DNA of 64,000 bases from Sphingopyxis fribergensis (lineage in GTDB: Bacteria; Pseudomonadota; Alphaproteobacteria; Sphingomonadales; Sphingomonadaceae): positions 4,874,501-4,938,500 of the forward strand of contig NZ_CP009122.1 of the NCBI RefSeq assembly GCF_000803645.1, given 5' to 3'. Position numbers and translations under genes: made by a program. The notes beneath the pieces are model-generated. The model had not been told where the DNA came from and searched no databases. It was given only the letters and a program-made list of their open reading frames with translations. Positions within the stretch are counted from its first letter, which is position 1. Each line of letters starts with the position of its first letter. Positions 55,571 through 64,000 of this stretch are shown one piece after another.

Positions 55571-57018
55571 GCGCCGGCTCCCGCGAGGCGGAGCAGGCCG
55601 TCGATGTCGGCATGCGCCGACAGCTCGGCGGCAATCTCGTCGAGCGCGGCATCGACATCGGCCGCATAGTCGCGGCCGCTGCCCGCAAGGCCGATACGGG
55701 CAAGTAGCGCGCGCCGCATATCGGGCGACGCGAACAGCCCGTGCAGGTAGGATCCGATCACATGGCCCTCGACGGCGCCGTCCTGCGCACCGTCCGCCAA
55801 TATCGCGAAGGGGCTCGCGATGCCGGGACCGACGGTTTCACCCATATGCATTTCATACCCCTCGATAGCCGCGCCAAGAGCCTGACCATGGACGTGGCGC
55901 AAAATCTTCGCGGGCGAGAGTATCGTCTCGACGTCGAGTAGGCCGAGTCCCTCGACCTCGGCCGGCGCCCCCTCGATCCCGAGCGGATCTGCGATGCGCT
56001 TTCCCAGCATCTGATAGCCGCCGCACAGCCCGACGATCAGCCCGCCGCGCCGGTGATGCGCCTTGATGTCGATGTCCCACCCTTCGCGCCGCAGCGCCCC
56101 GAGGTCGGCGATCGTCGCCTTCGAGCCCGGCAGGATGATGATCGCCGCTTCGGCGGGGATCGGCCGGCCCGGCGGCACCATGACGAGCTCGAGCCCGGGC
56201 TCGAGCTTCAGTGGGTCGAGATCGTCGAAATTCGAAATGCGCGGCAGGATCGGGCAGGCGATCAGCTTGCGGCCCTCGCGCGGGTCGGCGGGGCGTTCGA
56301 GGATAACCGCATCTTCGCTCGGCAGGCGCGACGCTGCCGCAAGCCAGGGGATGACGCCGAACCCCGGCCAGCCGCTGCGCGTCTCGATCTCGCGATAGCC
56401 ATCTTCGAACAGAGCCGGGTCGCCGCGGAACTTGTTGATCAGGAAGCCGCGGATCATCGCGGCATCCTCGGTATCGATCACCGCGCGCGTGCCGACGAGC
56501 GAGGCGATGACGCCGCCGCGGTCGATATCGCCGATAAGGACGACGGGGACGTTCGCGGCGCGCGCGAAGCCCATGTTTGCGATGTCGCCGGCGCGAAGGT
56601 TGATTTCGGCGGGCGACCCGGCGCCTTCGACGACGACAATATCGCACTGGCTGCGTAGCCGCTCATAGCTTTCGAGGACCTCGGTCATCAGCGCGCCGCG
56701 CGCTTCGCGAAAATTGCCGCTGCCGAGCGTACCGCGCACCCGTCCATGGACGATCAGCTGCGAAGTGCGGTCGGCCTGCGGCTTCAGCAGCACGGGATTC
56801 ATGTCGCTGTGCGGTAGGGCGCGGCACGCGATGGCTTGCAGCGCCTGCGCGCGCCCGATCTCGCCGCCGTCGATCGTGACCGCGGCGTTGTTCGACATAT
56901 TCTGCGGCTTGAAGGGAAGGACGCGAAGCCCGTGATTGCTGAACGCGCGGCAAAGGCCCGCGACAAGCACCGACTTGCCGACGTCCGATCCGGTGCCCTG
57001 CAGCATCAGCGCAGCCAT
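55567..57018 (-). CDS. cobQ: CobQ, cobyric acid synthase
   Basis: A 483-aa protein. An N-terminal dethiobiotin-synthetase-like ATPase ([12 protein letters not shown], then [11 protein letters not shown]) is followed by a class I glutamine amidotransferase domain with [11 protein letters not shown] (Cys nucleophile) and late [11 protein letters not shown]. It amidates four side chains of adenosylcobyrinic acid diamide. Its start at 57018 (ATG) is preferred to 57054; it overlaps cobD by 13 bp. Confidence 0.95.
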   Translation of the reverse strand: MAALMLQGTGSDVGKSVLVAGLCRAFSNHGLRVLPFKPQNMSNNAAVTIDGGEIGRAQALQAIACRALPHSDMNPVLLKPQADRTSQLIVHGRVRGTLGSGNFREARGALMTEVLESYERLRSQCDIVVVEGAGSPAEINLRAGDIANMGFARAANVPVVLIGDIDRGGVIASLVGTRAVIDTEDAAMIRGFLINKFRGDPALFEDGYREIETRSGWPGFGVIPWLAAASRLPSEDAVILERPADPREGRKLIACPILPRISNFDDLDPLKLEPGLELVMVPPGRPIPAEAAIIILPGSKATIADLGALRREGWDIDIKAHHRRGGLIVGLCGGYQMLGKRIADPLGIEGAPAEVEGLGLLDVETILSPAKILRHVHGQALGAAIEGYEMHMGETVGPGIASPFAILADGAQDGAVEGHVIGSYLHGLFASPDMRRALLARIGLAGSGRDYAADVDAALDEIAAELSAHADIDGLLRLAGAGA

Positions 57019-57944
57019 GCGATGACCCCTGCAATCAGCCACAGCAGCAGGCACGCGCGCAGATAGACGGCAAGCGCGCGGTCGATGTCACCGCCGCCCG
57101 CGTTGCTGGCCCCGTCGCCGATCCAGTATTTATCGTGCATCACGCCGTCATATGCGATCGGGCCCGCCAGCCGAAGCCCCAGTGCGCCCGCCATCGCGGC
57201 CTCGGGCCAGCCGGCATTGGGCGAGGCGTGCTTGCGCGCATCGCGCCTCAGGACACGCCACCCGCCGCCGCCCGCGAGGCACAGCAGCAGCCCCGACAGC
57301 CGCGCGGGAATCCAGTTCGCGAGGTCGTCCGTGCGCGCCGCCGCCCAGCCGAAGGCGCGCCAGCGGTCCTCGCGGTGGCCGATCAGGCTGTCCGCTGTGT
57401 TAATTGCTTTGTACGCCCAAATGCCCGGAAGACCGAGCAGAAGGAGCCAGAAGAGCGGCGCCGCAATGCCGTCGCAAAAACTTTCGGCGAGGCTTTCGAT
57501 CGCGGCACGCGCGACGCCGGCCTCGTCGAGCGCGGCGGTGTCGCGGCCGACGATCTTGCCGACCGTGCTTCGTGCGCCGGCGAGGTCGCCCGCGTCGATC
57601 CTTTCGCGGACCGCGCGGACATGATCGAAAAGGCTGCGCTGCGCGAGCGCGGGCCAGGCAAGGATGGCCACGACGATCCAGCCCCAGCCGCCAAGCGACG
57701 ATATTAGGAGGTGCTGGAGCGCCCAGCCGGAGCCTCCAACGAATATGAGCAGGATGAGCAGCGTCAGGATACCAAGCGCGCGCCGCGCGCCGAAGCCATA
57801 TTCGGAACGGTTCCACCGCGCCTCGCAACCCTCGATCAAGCGCGCAAACAGCCCGACCGGGTGACCGATGCGGCGATAGAACGCGCGCGGCCAGCCAAAT
57901 GCGGAATCGAGCGCGAGCGCGGTGAGCGCGATCGGCTCAGCCAT
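57006..57944 (-). CDS. cobD: CobD/CbiB, adenosylcobinamide-phosphate synthase
   Basis: A 312-aa membrane protein. It shows the family start region ([21 protein letters not shown]), [33 protein letters not shown] and [11 protein letters not shown]. It joins cobyric acid to aminopropanol phosphate. The start at 57944 overlaps cobC by 8 bp. Confidence 0.95.
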   Translation of the reverse strand: MAEPIALTALALDSAFGWPRAFYRRIGHPVGLFARLIEGCEARWNRSEYGFGARRALGILTLLILLIFVGGSGWALQHLLISSLGGWGWIVVAILAWPALAQRSLFDHVRAVRERIDAGDLAGARSTVGKIVGRDTAALDEAGVARAAIESLAESFCDGIAAPLFWLLLLGLPGIWAYKAINTADSLIGHREDRWRAFGWAAARTDDLANWIPARLSGLLLCLAGGGGWRVLRRDARKHASPNAGWPEAAMAGALGLRLAGPIAYDGVMHDKYWIGDGASNAGGGDIDRALAVYLRACLLLWLIAGVIAWLR

Positions 57945-58923
57945 CGGCGAGCGCCGCTTCGAGCCGCGCGCGCGCGTCGGCATCGGCGGGCAGACCGATC
58001 CGCAGCCAGTGCGGATGATCGGCGAAAGGGCGGGTCAGGATCGCGCGCCGCGCGAGCCGCTCGAACAGCGAATGCGCATCGTCGACCTCGATCAGGCGAA
58101 AGAGCGGGCAGTCGCCGATCGGTCGATGGCCTTGGCGCGCCAGCAAGGCATCGAGCGCGGTGGCGTCGGCGGGCAGCCGCGCCCGGGTGGCAGCGATCCA
58201 GTCGGGGTCGGCATAGGCAGCGCTCCCGATCGCAATCGCCGCAGCCGACAAGGGCCACGCGCCGAGCCGCTGGCGCAGCGCGGCGACGATGGCTTGCGGC
58301 GCAATGACAAAGCCCAGCCGGACGCCCGCGAGGCCGAAAAATTTGCCGAAGGAGCGAAAGACGATCAGCCTTGCCCCGTCATCGACCGACGGTGCGATAC
58401 TCGCGGTGGGATCGACATCGGCAAAGGCCTCGTCGACCAGCAGCCAGTCATCGGCGCCACGCGCGGTCAGCAGCAGCTGCATCGCCGCGGCGCCCGTCAC
58501 GCGGCCATCGGGGTTGTTGGGATTGGCGAGGATCAGCGTGCCGTCATGCCGTCGTGCTGCTTCGGGATCGATGGGAGCGCAGTCCGCGATCATTTCGTCG
58601 TGGGTGCGATAGCTTGGCGCGATATGCCGCGCGGGGCGGCCGACCAGCGTGCCGGTTAGGCGAAGGCCGATCTCGCTTCCCGGCACCGCGCAGACATGAC
58701 GCGCATCGACCCCAAAAAAGGACGCCGCACTGGCTTCGAGCCGCGTCAGCGCCTCAGGTTCGGGCAGGCGCTGCCAGTCGCACGCCATCTCGGTGGCACC
58801 CGGCCACGGGTGTGGGTTGATTCCGGTCGACAGATCGATCCAGTCGCCCCCATCCTCGTTGGCACCGAAATGGCGTCTCGCGGCCTCGATCCCGCCGCCG
58901 TGCCAGGTCCAGCGCGCGCTCAC
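57937..58923 (-). CDS. cobC: Threonine-phosphate decarboxylase-like PLP enzyme (CobC)
   Basis: A 328-aa class I/II aminotransferase-fold protein. Motifs are DWIDLSTGINPHPWP, ILANPNNPDGRV, WLLVDEAFADV and FRSFGKFFGLAGVRLG (PLP-binding Lys). It makes aminopropanol phosphate for the nucleotide loop. The GTG start at 58923 overlaps the cobS stop (GTGA). Confidence 0.93.
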   Translation of the reverse strand: MSARWTWHGGGIEAARRHFGANEDGGDWIDLSTGINPHPWPGATEMACDWQRLPEPEALTRLEASAASFFGVDARHVCAVPGSEIGLRLTGTLVGRPARHIAPSYRTHDEMIADCAPIDPEAARRHDGTLILANPNNPDGRVTGAAAMQLLLTARGADDWLLVDEAFADVDPTASIAPSVDDGARLIVFRSFGKFFGLAGVRLGFVIAPQAIVAALRQRLGAWPLSAAAIAIGSAAYADPDWIAATRARLPADATALDALLARQGHRPIGDCPLFRLIEVDDAHSLFERLARRAILTRPFADHPHWLRIGLPADADARARLEAALADG

Positions 58924-59639
58924 GCCAGATGCGCCAGCAGCAGCGCGGCGGCGAGCAGCAGGCTTTCGCCCAACTCGATTCCCGCGCCGTGTCCGTCGCC
59001 CGAAATGCCGCCGATCTTGCGCAGCAGCCACGCGCCCCAGAGCAGGACGATCAGGGGTGCGGCGAGCAGCGAGGGCGAAAACCACGCCGCCGCCACGAGA
59101 GCCAGGCTCCAGATCCCGAAATCGATCGGCCGCATCGCATTCCGGAAACGCGCGCCGAGCCCCGCGTGGAGATCGGGCAGCGCGCGCGACCAGACGAGCG
59201 GGCCGATCCGCGCCGCGAACGGGATCAGCGCGATGGCGATAACGGCCTCTGCGTCGAGCAGGGCGTGGAGCAGGACGAGCTTGGCGAGCAGCTGCAGCGC
59301 GATGGCGACGACCGCGAAGCTGCCGACATGCGGGTCGCCGAGCACGGCAAGCAGCTGTTCGCGGTCCTTGTGCGCCGCGCCGCTCGCATCGGCGATGTCG
59401 CCGAGCCCGTCGAGGTGCAGCGCGCCGGTCACCGCGACCCAGATGACGAGCGCACACAACGCCCCCGTCCACGGATCGATCCGCGCGCCGGCCCAGCCCG
59501 CGCCCGCGACAAATGCGCCGACGATCAGGCCGACGGCAGGAAACCAGCGCATCGAAGCCGCGAATTCGTCGCCCGACACCGCGATCCGCGGTGTCGGTAG
59601 GCGCGTCAGGAACTGGATCGCAACGATCAGCCCTTTCAT
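58920..59639 (-). CDS. cobS: CobS/CobV, adenosylcobinamide-GDP ribazoletransferase
   Basis: A 239-aa polytopic membrane protein with FLTRLPTPR near the start, ALHLDGLGDIADASGAAHKDR, and late GGISGDGHGAGIELGE. It attaches alpha-ribazole(-phosphate) to AdoCbi-GDP at the membrane. It overlaps both neighbours by 4-bp junctions. Confidence 0.95.
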   Translation of the reverse strand: MKGLIVAIQFLTRLPTPRIAVSGDEFAASMRWFPAVGLIVGAFVAGAGWAGARIDPWTGALCALVIWVAVTGALHLDGLGDIADASGAAHKDREQLLAVLGDPHVGSFAVVAIALQLLAKLVLLHALLDAEAVIAIALIPFAARIGPLVWSRALPDLHAGLGARFRNAMRPIDFGIWSLALVAAAWFSPSLLAAPLIVLLWGAWLLRKIGGISGDGHGAGIELGESLLLAAALLLAHLA

Positions 59640-60205
59640 GGATAGAGCCCCGCAATCTGTGCGCTGGGCGGCTCGCCCGGCCAGACGCGGAGTGAGAGCA
59701 GCCCGGCGTAAGGCAGGTCGAACGCCCAGAGCTGGCGCTGGTCGAAACCGCACAGCGCATAGAGCGCTGCGCGCATCGCGCCGCCGTGGGTGACGACGAG
59801 GGTGGGGACGGGCGCGAGGTCGGTTATCGCGGCGGAGATGCGCGTGACGAGCGACGACCAACGTTCGCCGCCGGGCGGGGGGTTGGCGTCGGGGTCGTCC
59901 CAGAACCGAGCGAACGCATCGCGGTCGACCGCGCCGCTCGACCGGCCATCCCAATCGCCGAAATCGAGTTCGCGCCAGCGGGGATCGATCGTCAGCGGCA
60001 AACCGGTTGCGTCGCCGATCGCCTCGCCCGCCGCGCAGCTGCGGCGAAGGTCGGAGGCTATGAGATGCTCGATGCCGAGATCTTCGGCTTGCGCGGCGCA
60101 AGCAGCGATGCCCTCGGCCGTCGGCGTGCCATCGGTGCGGCCCATCAGCAGCCCCGGCGTCTCGGGCGCGCCGTGACGTAGCAGATGGAGCGCGAAGCCG
60201 GTCAC
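59636..60205 (-). CDS. Histidine phosphatase, probable alpha-ribazole phosphatase
   Basis: A 189-aa phosphoglycerate-mutase-fold protein with the catalytic LHLLRHGAPE near the start and LVVTHGGAMR in the C-terminal half. Located between cobT and cobS, it probably removes phosphate in lower-ligand assembly (the CobC step of enteric naming). It overlaps both genes by ATGA. Confidence 0.88.
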   Translation of the reverse strand: MTGFALHLLRHGAPETPGLLMGRTDGTPTAEGIAACAAQAEDLGIEHLIASDLRRSCAAGEAIGDATGLPLTIDPRWRELDFGDWDGRSSGAVDRDAFARFWDDPDANPPPGGERWSSLVTRISAAITDLAPVPTLVVTHGGAMRAALYALCGFDQRQLWAFDLPYAGLLSLRVWPGEPPSAQIAGLYP

Positions 60206-61218
60206 AGCGATGCCGAAACCTCGGCCTCGGCAAAGGTCGCCATCCGGTCGTGCACGGCAAGCGCGCTGCGGATGATATTCGCGGCGACCGCTGCTCCGCT
60301 GCCTTCACCGAGCCGCATGCCCAGCGCGAGTATCGGCTGGAGGCCGAGCAGGTCGAGCAGCCGCTTGTGCCCCGGCTCGGCCGAGCAATGGCCCGCGATG
60401 CAATGCGCGGTGATCGCGGCATTGTCGGCCGCGAGCGGGGCGATCGCCGAAGTGCAGATGAAGCCGTCGAGCAGTACGGGCACGCCCAGCTGGCGCGCAC
60501 GCAGGATTGCGCCGGCAATCGCCGCAATCTCGCGCCCGCCGACGCGGCGCAGCGTCTCGAATGCCGAGCGCGGCGCGTCGGCGTGGAAGGCGATGGCCCG
60601 ATCGACGACCGCGGTCTTGCGCGCGACGCCATGGCCGTCGACCCCCGTGCCGGGGCCGACCCATTCGCTCGCATCGCCGCCGAGGCTGCGCGCGCAGAGC
60701 GCGGCGGCGGCGGTCGAATTGCCGATCCCCATTTCGCCAAGGACGATCAGCGCGAGGTCGGCGTCGACAACCGCGGCGCCGCGGTTCAACGCGTCGAGAC
60801 ATTCGGCCTCGCTCATCGCGGCATCGACGGTGAAATCGGCGGTCGGCCGGTCGAGATCGAGCGCGACGACGGTGAGATCGAGTCCCGCCGCGCCCGACAA
60901 GGCGTTGATCGCGGCGCCGCCGCTTGCGAAATTGGCGACCATTTGTGCGGTGACGCTGGGTGGAAAGGCGCTGACGCCATGGACGGTGACGCCATGGTTG
61001 CCGGCAAAAATGGCGGCGCGTGCTCGGTCTATTTGTGGTCGCGCCCGCCCCTGCCAGCCGGCGAAGAAAATCGCGAGATCCTCGAGCCGCCCGAGCGATC
61101 CGGCGGGTTTGGTGAGTTCGGCCTGCCGGACGCGCGCATCGGCTGCGGCATCGGCGTCGGGCCCGCGCAAATCGGCGAGTGCGGCCTCGAAGGCGTGAAC
61201 GGAAGCAAAGCTGGTCAT
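60202..61218 (-). CDS. cobT: CobT, nicotinate-nucleotide:DMB phosphoribosyltransferase
   Basis: A 338-aa protein. Its signature blocks are LTKPAGSLGRLEDLA, FAGNHGVTVHGVSAFP, GEMGIGNSTAAAAL, and ALGMRLGEGSGAAVAA. It makes alpha-ribazole phosphate from 5,6-dimethylbenzimidazole and nicotinate mononucleotide. The start at 61218 gives the typical family length; the upstream frame to 61689 is not coding. Confidence 0.96.
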   Translation of the reverse strand: MTSFASVHAFEAALADLRGPDADAAADARVRQAELTKPAGSLGRLEDLAIFFAGWQGRARPQIDRARAAIFAGNHGVTVHGVSAFPPSVTAQMVANFASGGAAINALSGAAGLDLTVVALDLDRPTADFTVDAAMSEAECLDALNRGAAVVDADLALIVLGEMGIGNSTAAAALCARSLGGDASEWVGPGTGVDGHGVARKTAVVDRAIAFHADAPRSAFETLRRVGGREIAAIAGAILRARQLGVPVLLDGFICTSAIAPLAADNAAITAHCIAGHCSAEPGHKRLLDLLGLQPILALGMRLGEGSGAAVAANIIRSALAVHDRMATFAEAEVSASL

Positions 61219-61622
61219 TCGGCGACAAATCCTGGCGGCGGGGTGCGGGTGATGAAATGGCCTTTGACGCCTTCGGGCCAAAGAGAAAAGGGGACGCGGC
61301 CATGCTCGCTCGCGGCATAATGGACCGCATAATCGAGGATTGCGCGTGCAGATTCCGCGTCGCCTTGAAAACGGCCGAGGACATAGCCGACCTTGTCGGG
61401 CGCGCGCAGGTGGACGGTGCAATGGTCCGCGCACGCAAAGAGGCACGCCATTTCCTGTACCGCGATGCCGGCATAGCGTGGGTCGGCGGCCCTCACCACG
61501 TGCAGCGCCGCGACCAGCCGCGCGCCGCCGCGCAGGCCCGCCGCGTCGACCTGCGCCTCGCGGCTGTGGCGGCAGGTGTTGCACACCACCACCGCCGGAC
61601 CCGGATCGACGCGCGTCAGCAT
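61215..61622 (-). CDS. DUF1636 predicted metal-binding protein
   Basis: A 135-aa protein with cysteine pairs VVVCNTCRH and MACLFACADHCTVHL, a thioredoxin-like ferredoxin pattern (C-x2-C and C-x3-C-x3-C). DUF1636 genes are known beside cobalamin and cobalt genes; the biochemical role is not proved. It overlaps cobT (ATGA) and begins one base overlapped with the upstream membrane protein gene. Confidence 0.88.
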   Translation of the reverse strand: MLTRVDPGPAVVVCNTCRHSREAQVDAAGLRGGARLVAALHVVRAADPRYAGIAVQEMACLFACADHCTVHLRAPDKVGYVLGRFQGDAESARAILDYAVHYAASEHGRVPFSLWPEGVKGHFITRTPPPGFVAE

Positions 61623-62167
61623 CAGGCGGCCGTTGCCGGTTGTGGCGGCGCAGGAACGCCGGCCGCGACAAGCGCGCGGTAGAGGGCATAAAGCCCGATC
61701 AGGATCGCGCCGTTGCGCACGAATTGCTCGGCGAGGAGGTCGGGTGCCATCGCCGTGTGCAGCCCGCCGAGGACAAGCGCCGAGGCGAGGATGATCCCCT
61801 TGAACGCCGTGAACCCCGCCGCATAAGCGAGGCTGAGCCGCGCCGCCGCCGAGCGGTAATCAAGCGCCCGCAGCGCAGCATAGCTTGCGAGCGCAGACCC
61901 GGTCGCCGCAGTGCCGAGGGCGGCACCCCACGCCAGCGTGCTCCCGTCGCGCGGATAGCCGAGCAGGAAGAAGCCGACGAACTGGCTCGCCGCCCACGCC
62001 AGCAGAATCAGCGCGACGCCCTCGCGGCGGCGCAGATGCACCGCCGCGAGCGCCGCAAGCGAGGGGAAGGGCGTCGCGCAGCCGAGCGCGAGCGTCGTTA
62101 CCGTGCTTGCCGACCCGAGCAACGCAACCCACAGCGCCGACGCGCCCCGATCCGACAGCGCGGCCAT
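61622..62167 (-). CDS. Membrane protein of the B12 operon, unknown
   Basis: A 181-aa protein with about five hydrophobic segments. It lies between btuB and the DUF1636 gene and overlaps both by one base (TGATG). Context suggests corrinoid or cobalt transport, but no CbtA, CbiM or BtuC motif is seen. Confidence 0.7.
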   Translation of the reverse strand: MAALSDRGASALWVALLGSASTVTTLALGCATPFPSLAALAAVHLRRREGVALILLAWAASQFVGFFLLGYPRDGSTLAWGAALGTAATGSALASYAALRALDYRSAAARLSLAYAAGFTAFKGIILASALVLGGLHTAMAPDLLAEQFVRNGAILIGLYALYRALVAAGVPAPPQPATAA

Positions 62168-64000
62168 CAGAAGCGCCCCCGGATGCCGGCATAGATGCTG
62201 CGGCCGAGCGAACCGTAACGGAACGCGGTCATATAGTGCTCGTCAAAGATATTCTCGGCGCGCGCGAACAGCTTCACCGTGTCGGACAGCGCAAATTCGG
62301 CGCGCAGGTCGACGAGTGTGTAATCGTCGAGCCGTTGGGCGTTGCTCGCATTATCATAGCTCTTGCCCGACCAGCGAAGCGCGGCGCCGAGTTCGAGCCC
62401 GAAATCGAAGCCATAGCTTGCCGAGGCATTCGCGATATTGCGCGGACGGCGCGGCAGCCAGTTGCCGAAATTGGCGCCCGGCGAGCGGTCTTCGGCGACG
62501 ATCCAGCTATAATTGCCGTCCAGCCGCAGTCCGCCGAGGGTCATCGCGGCGACCGCCTCGACCCCATGCGCTTCGCTGCGCGCGACGTTCAGATAATAGC
62601 CGAAGCGTGGATTGGGCGGGTTGCTGCCGGGAACAAAGCACATCGGGTCGGTCGAGGGCGCCGAGCAGCCATTGTAGATGATCTGGTTGGTCGTCGTACG
62701 GTCGAACCAGGTTGCGCCGACGACGAGCTTGCGATCGAACAGATGCTGCTCGATACCCGCTTCCCAGCCATGCGCTTCCTCGGGGTCGAGCCCGATATTC
62801 CCATATTCGCTGAACAGCTGGTAAAGCCCCGGCGCCTTGAACCCCTCGCCATAGCTTGCGCGCAGCACGGTTCCCGTCGGCAGCCGCCACACGCCGCCCG
62901 CGGCGAACAAGGTCTGCCCGCCGTAGCGGTCATGATCGTCGTAGCGGACACCGCCATTCAGCGTCAGCCCGCTGATCGGCTCGACGCTGAGCTGGCCATA
63001 AACGCTGGTAATCTCGGCCTTGCCGCGCACGAAAGCCGGGAGCGGGGTTGCCAGCGATGCCGAGGGCGATCGGCTGCGGAAGTCCGAACGCTCATTCTCG
63101 ACCCCGAAGATCGCGGTGATGCGATCGCTGACGTCGAAGCTGCCCTGATATTCCCAGCGCTTGTTCTTGCCGTCGGCCTCGAAACTGCGCGGACGCGCGC
63201 GGTCGGGGTTGAAATTGTCGCGATTGGTGTCGGTGTAGGCGTAAGCGATGCGGTTGCGGAAGCGTCCGCCGACGAGGTCGACATTCAGCCCCGCGTAACC
63301 GACGAACTCCTTATTCTGCCCATAATCATTGCTGTCGGTGTTGAAGCCGTCGAATTCGACCCGGCCGCTCGAATAAGTGCCGCGCACCTCGGCGCTGACA
63401 TTGTCGGCGAGCGCGAGTTCGGCGCGGCCCGAAACATTGCTGTTGCGATAGCCGTCGCGCTCAGTCCCGCCGAACGCCTTGGCGTGCGATGAAATGCCGT
63501 CGGTGGTGAAACGCTGGCCGCCGATGCGCCAGTGCAAGGGACCAGTGCGGCCGCCGACTGCGGCGCGCGCACTGACCGTTTGGCGTGACCCGGCCTCGAG
63601 GTCGAAACTGCCTTCGAGCGCCTTTTCGGGCGAGGCGGTCACGACGTTGACGACGCCGCCGATTGCTTGGCTGCCCCAAAGGATCGACTGCGGCCCGCGC
63701 AGCACCTCGATGCGCGAAATATCGCCCGCGAGCAGATTGGTGAAGTTGAAGCCGCCGCCGGTCGACGACGGATCGTTGAGCTTCACTCCGTCGATCACGA
63801 CGACGCTATGCTCCGATTCGGCGCCGCGGATGCGCAGCGAGGTCGACGTGCCATAACCGCCGTTGCGCGAGATGCTGATCCCCGGCGTGCGGAGCAGCAA
63901 TTCGGTGACGCCGATATCCTGCGCGCGGTCGATTGCCGCCTTGTCGAGCACGGCGACCGATGACGGGATCTCGTCGAGGGTCAGCGGTGCGCGCGTCGCG
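62167..64000 (-). CDS. btuB: BtuB-like TonB-dependent corrinoid receptor (5' end outside window)
   Basis: 611 residues visible, with the N-terminus cut. The plug domain includes LTLDEIPSSVAVLD, ISRNGGYGTSTSLRIRGAES and VLRGPQSILWGSQAIGGVVN. The beta-barrel ends with the expected terminal Phe (IYAGIRGRF). It imports vitamin B12 or cobinamide across the outer membrane. It leads the operon. A cobalamin riboswitch would be expected upstream, outside the window. Confidence 0.93.
   Translation of the reverse strand, partial: ATRAPLTLDEIPSSVAVLDKAAIDRAQDIGVTELLLRTPGISISRNGGYGTSTSLRIRGAESEHSVVVIDGVKLNDPSSTGGGFNFTNLLAGDISRIEVLRGPQSILWGSQAIGGVVNVVTASPEKALEGSFDLEAGSRQTVSARAAVGGRTGPLHWRIGGQRFTTDGISSHAKAFGGTERDGYRNSNVSGRAELALADNVSAEVRGTYSSGRVEFDGFNTDSNDYGQNKEFVGYAGLNVDLVGGRFRNRIAYAYTDTNRDNFNPDRARPRSFEADGKNKRWEYQGSFDVSDRITAIFGVENERSDFRSRSPSASLATPLPAFVRGKAEITSVYGQLSVEPISGLTLNGGVRYDDHDRYGGQTLFAAGGVWRLPTGTVLRASYGEGFKAPGLYQLFSEYGNIGLDPEEAHGWEAGIEQHLFDRKLVVGATWFDRTTTNQIIYNGCSAPSTDPMCFVPGSNPPNPRFGYYLNVARSEAHGVEAVAAMTLGGLRLDGNYSWIVAEDRSPGANFGNWLPRRPRNIANASASYGFDFGLELGAALRWSGKSYDNASNAQRLDDYTLVDLRAEFALSDTVKLFARAENIFDEHYMTAFRYGSLGRSIYAGIRGRF

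Noticed and set aside
62167..64000. Cobalamin riboswitch for the B12 operon
   Set aside because: It would lie upstream of btuB, beyond the right end of the window; nothing inside resembles it.

Overview
The window is high-GC alphaproteobacterial DNA. Gene content points to Sphingomonadales, plausibly Sphingopyxis or a relative: a Trb-type conjugation module with DUF736, DUF2840, DUF2285 and DUF2274 partners, an imuA-imuB-dnaE2 mutasome, GTTC-N7-GTTC SOS boxes, and LapG next to a TonB-receptor/cobalamin operon. The taxon is an inference from gene order and codon use; no rRNA is present.

Positions 1-51.6 kb look like most of an integrative and conjugative element (ICE). Its right end is marked by a tyrosine integrase (50134-51417) and a 46-nt piece of the 3' half of tRNA-Gly(GCC) at 51581-51626. 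No left end or intact tRNA-Gly is seen, so the left boundary is probably outside the window. From left to right the element carries: a type IV toxin-antitoxin-like pair (2-1290); an SDR enzyme; a leftward three-gene operon with the look of a defence system (TrlF-like PHP/ABC ATPase, a secreted protein, and a nuclease-NTPase-TPR-SEC-C protein; 8791 to 2070); a lipoprotein EEP hydrolase and an HU protein; a divergent pair of SRAP-family genes around a LexA box; cytochrome b561; the LexA-controlled imuA-imuB-dnaE2 cassette (13286-18991); a Co/Ni efflux unit dmeRF; and the conjugation module. That module is transfer accessory genes, relaxase and coupling protein (21286-30499), a 5.2-kb cargo insertion (30514-35504), then trbBCDEJKLFGI plus DUF2274 (35725-44946). 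Two further cargo genes follow: a CoiA-like nuclease fused to an MbcA/Xre-type domain, and a 1068-aa PD-(D/E)xK-like protein with an SOS box one base before its start codon.

From about 51.63 kb the sequence is chromosomal backbone. It contains a membrane-anchored PilZ protein, then a collapsed Lap biofilm locus in which the N-terminus of a LapA/BapA-like adhesin is fused in frame to the C-terminus of a LapC/HlyD membrane fusion protein, next to an intact lapG. A ten-gene leftward, tightly overlapping vitamin B12 operon follows: btuB (cut by the window end), a membrane protein, DUF1636, cobT, a histidine phosphatase, cobS, cobC, cobD, cobQ and cobU. This operon covers late steps and lower-ligand assembly, with no corrin ring genes in view.

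The strongest candidates for undescribed biology are the TrlF-like/secreted/nuclease-NTPase operon, the SOS-box-controlled nuclease beside the integrase, the CoiA-MbcA fusion, and the SRAP pair in which one member lacks the catalytic cysteine.
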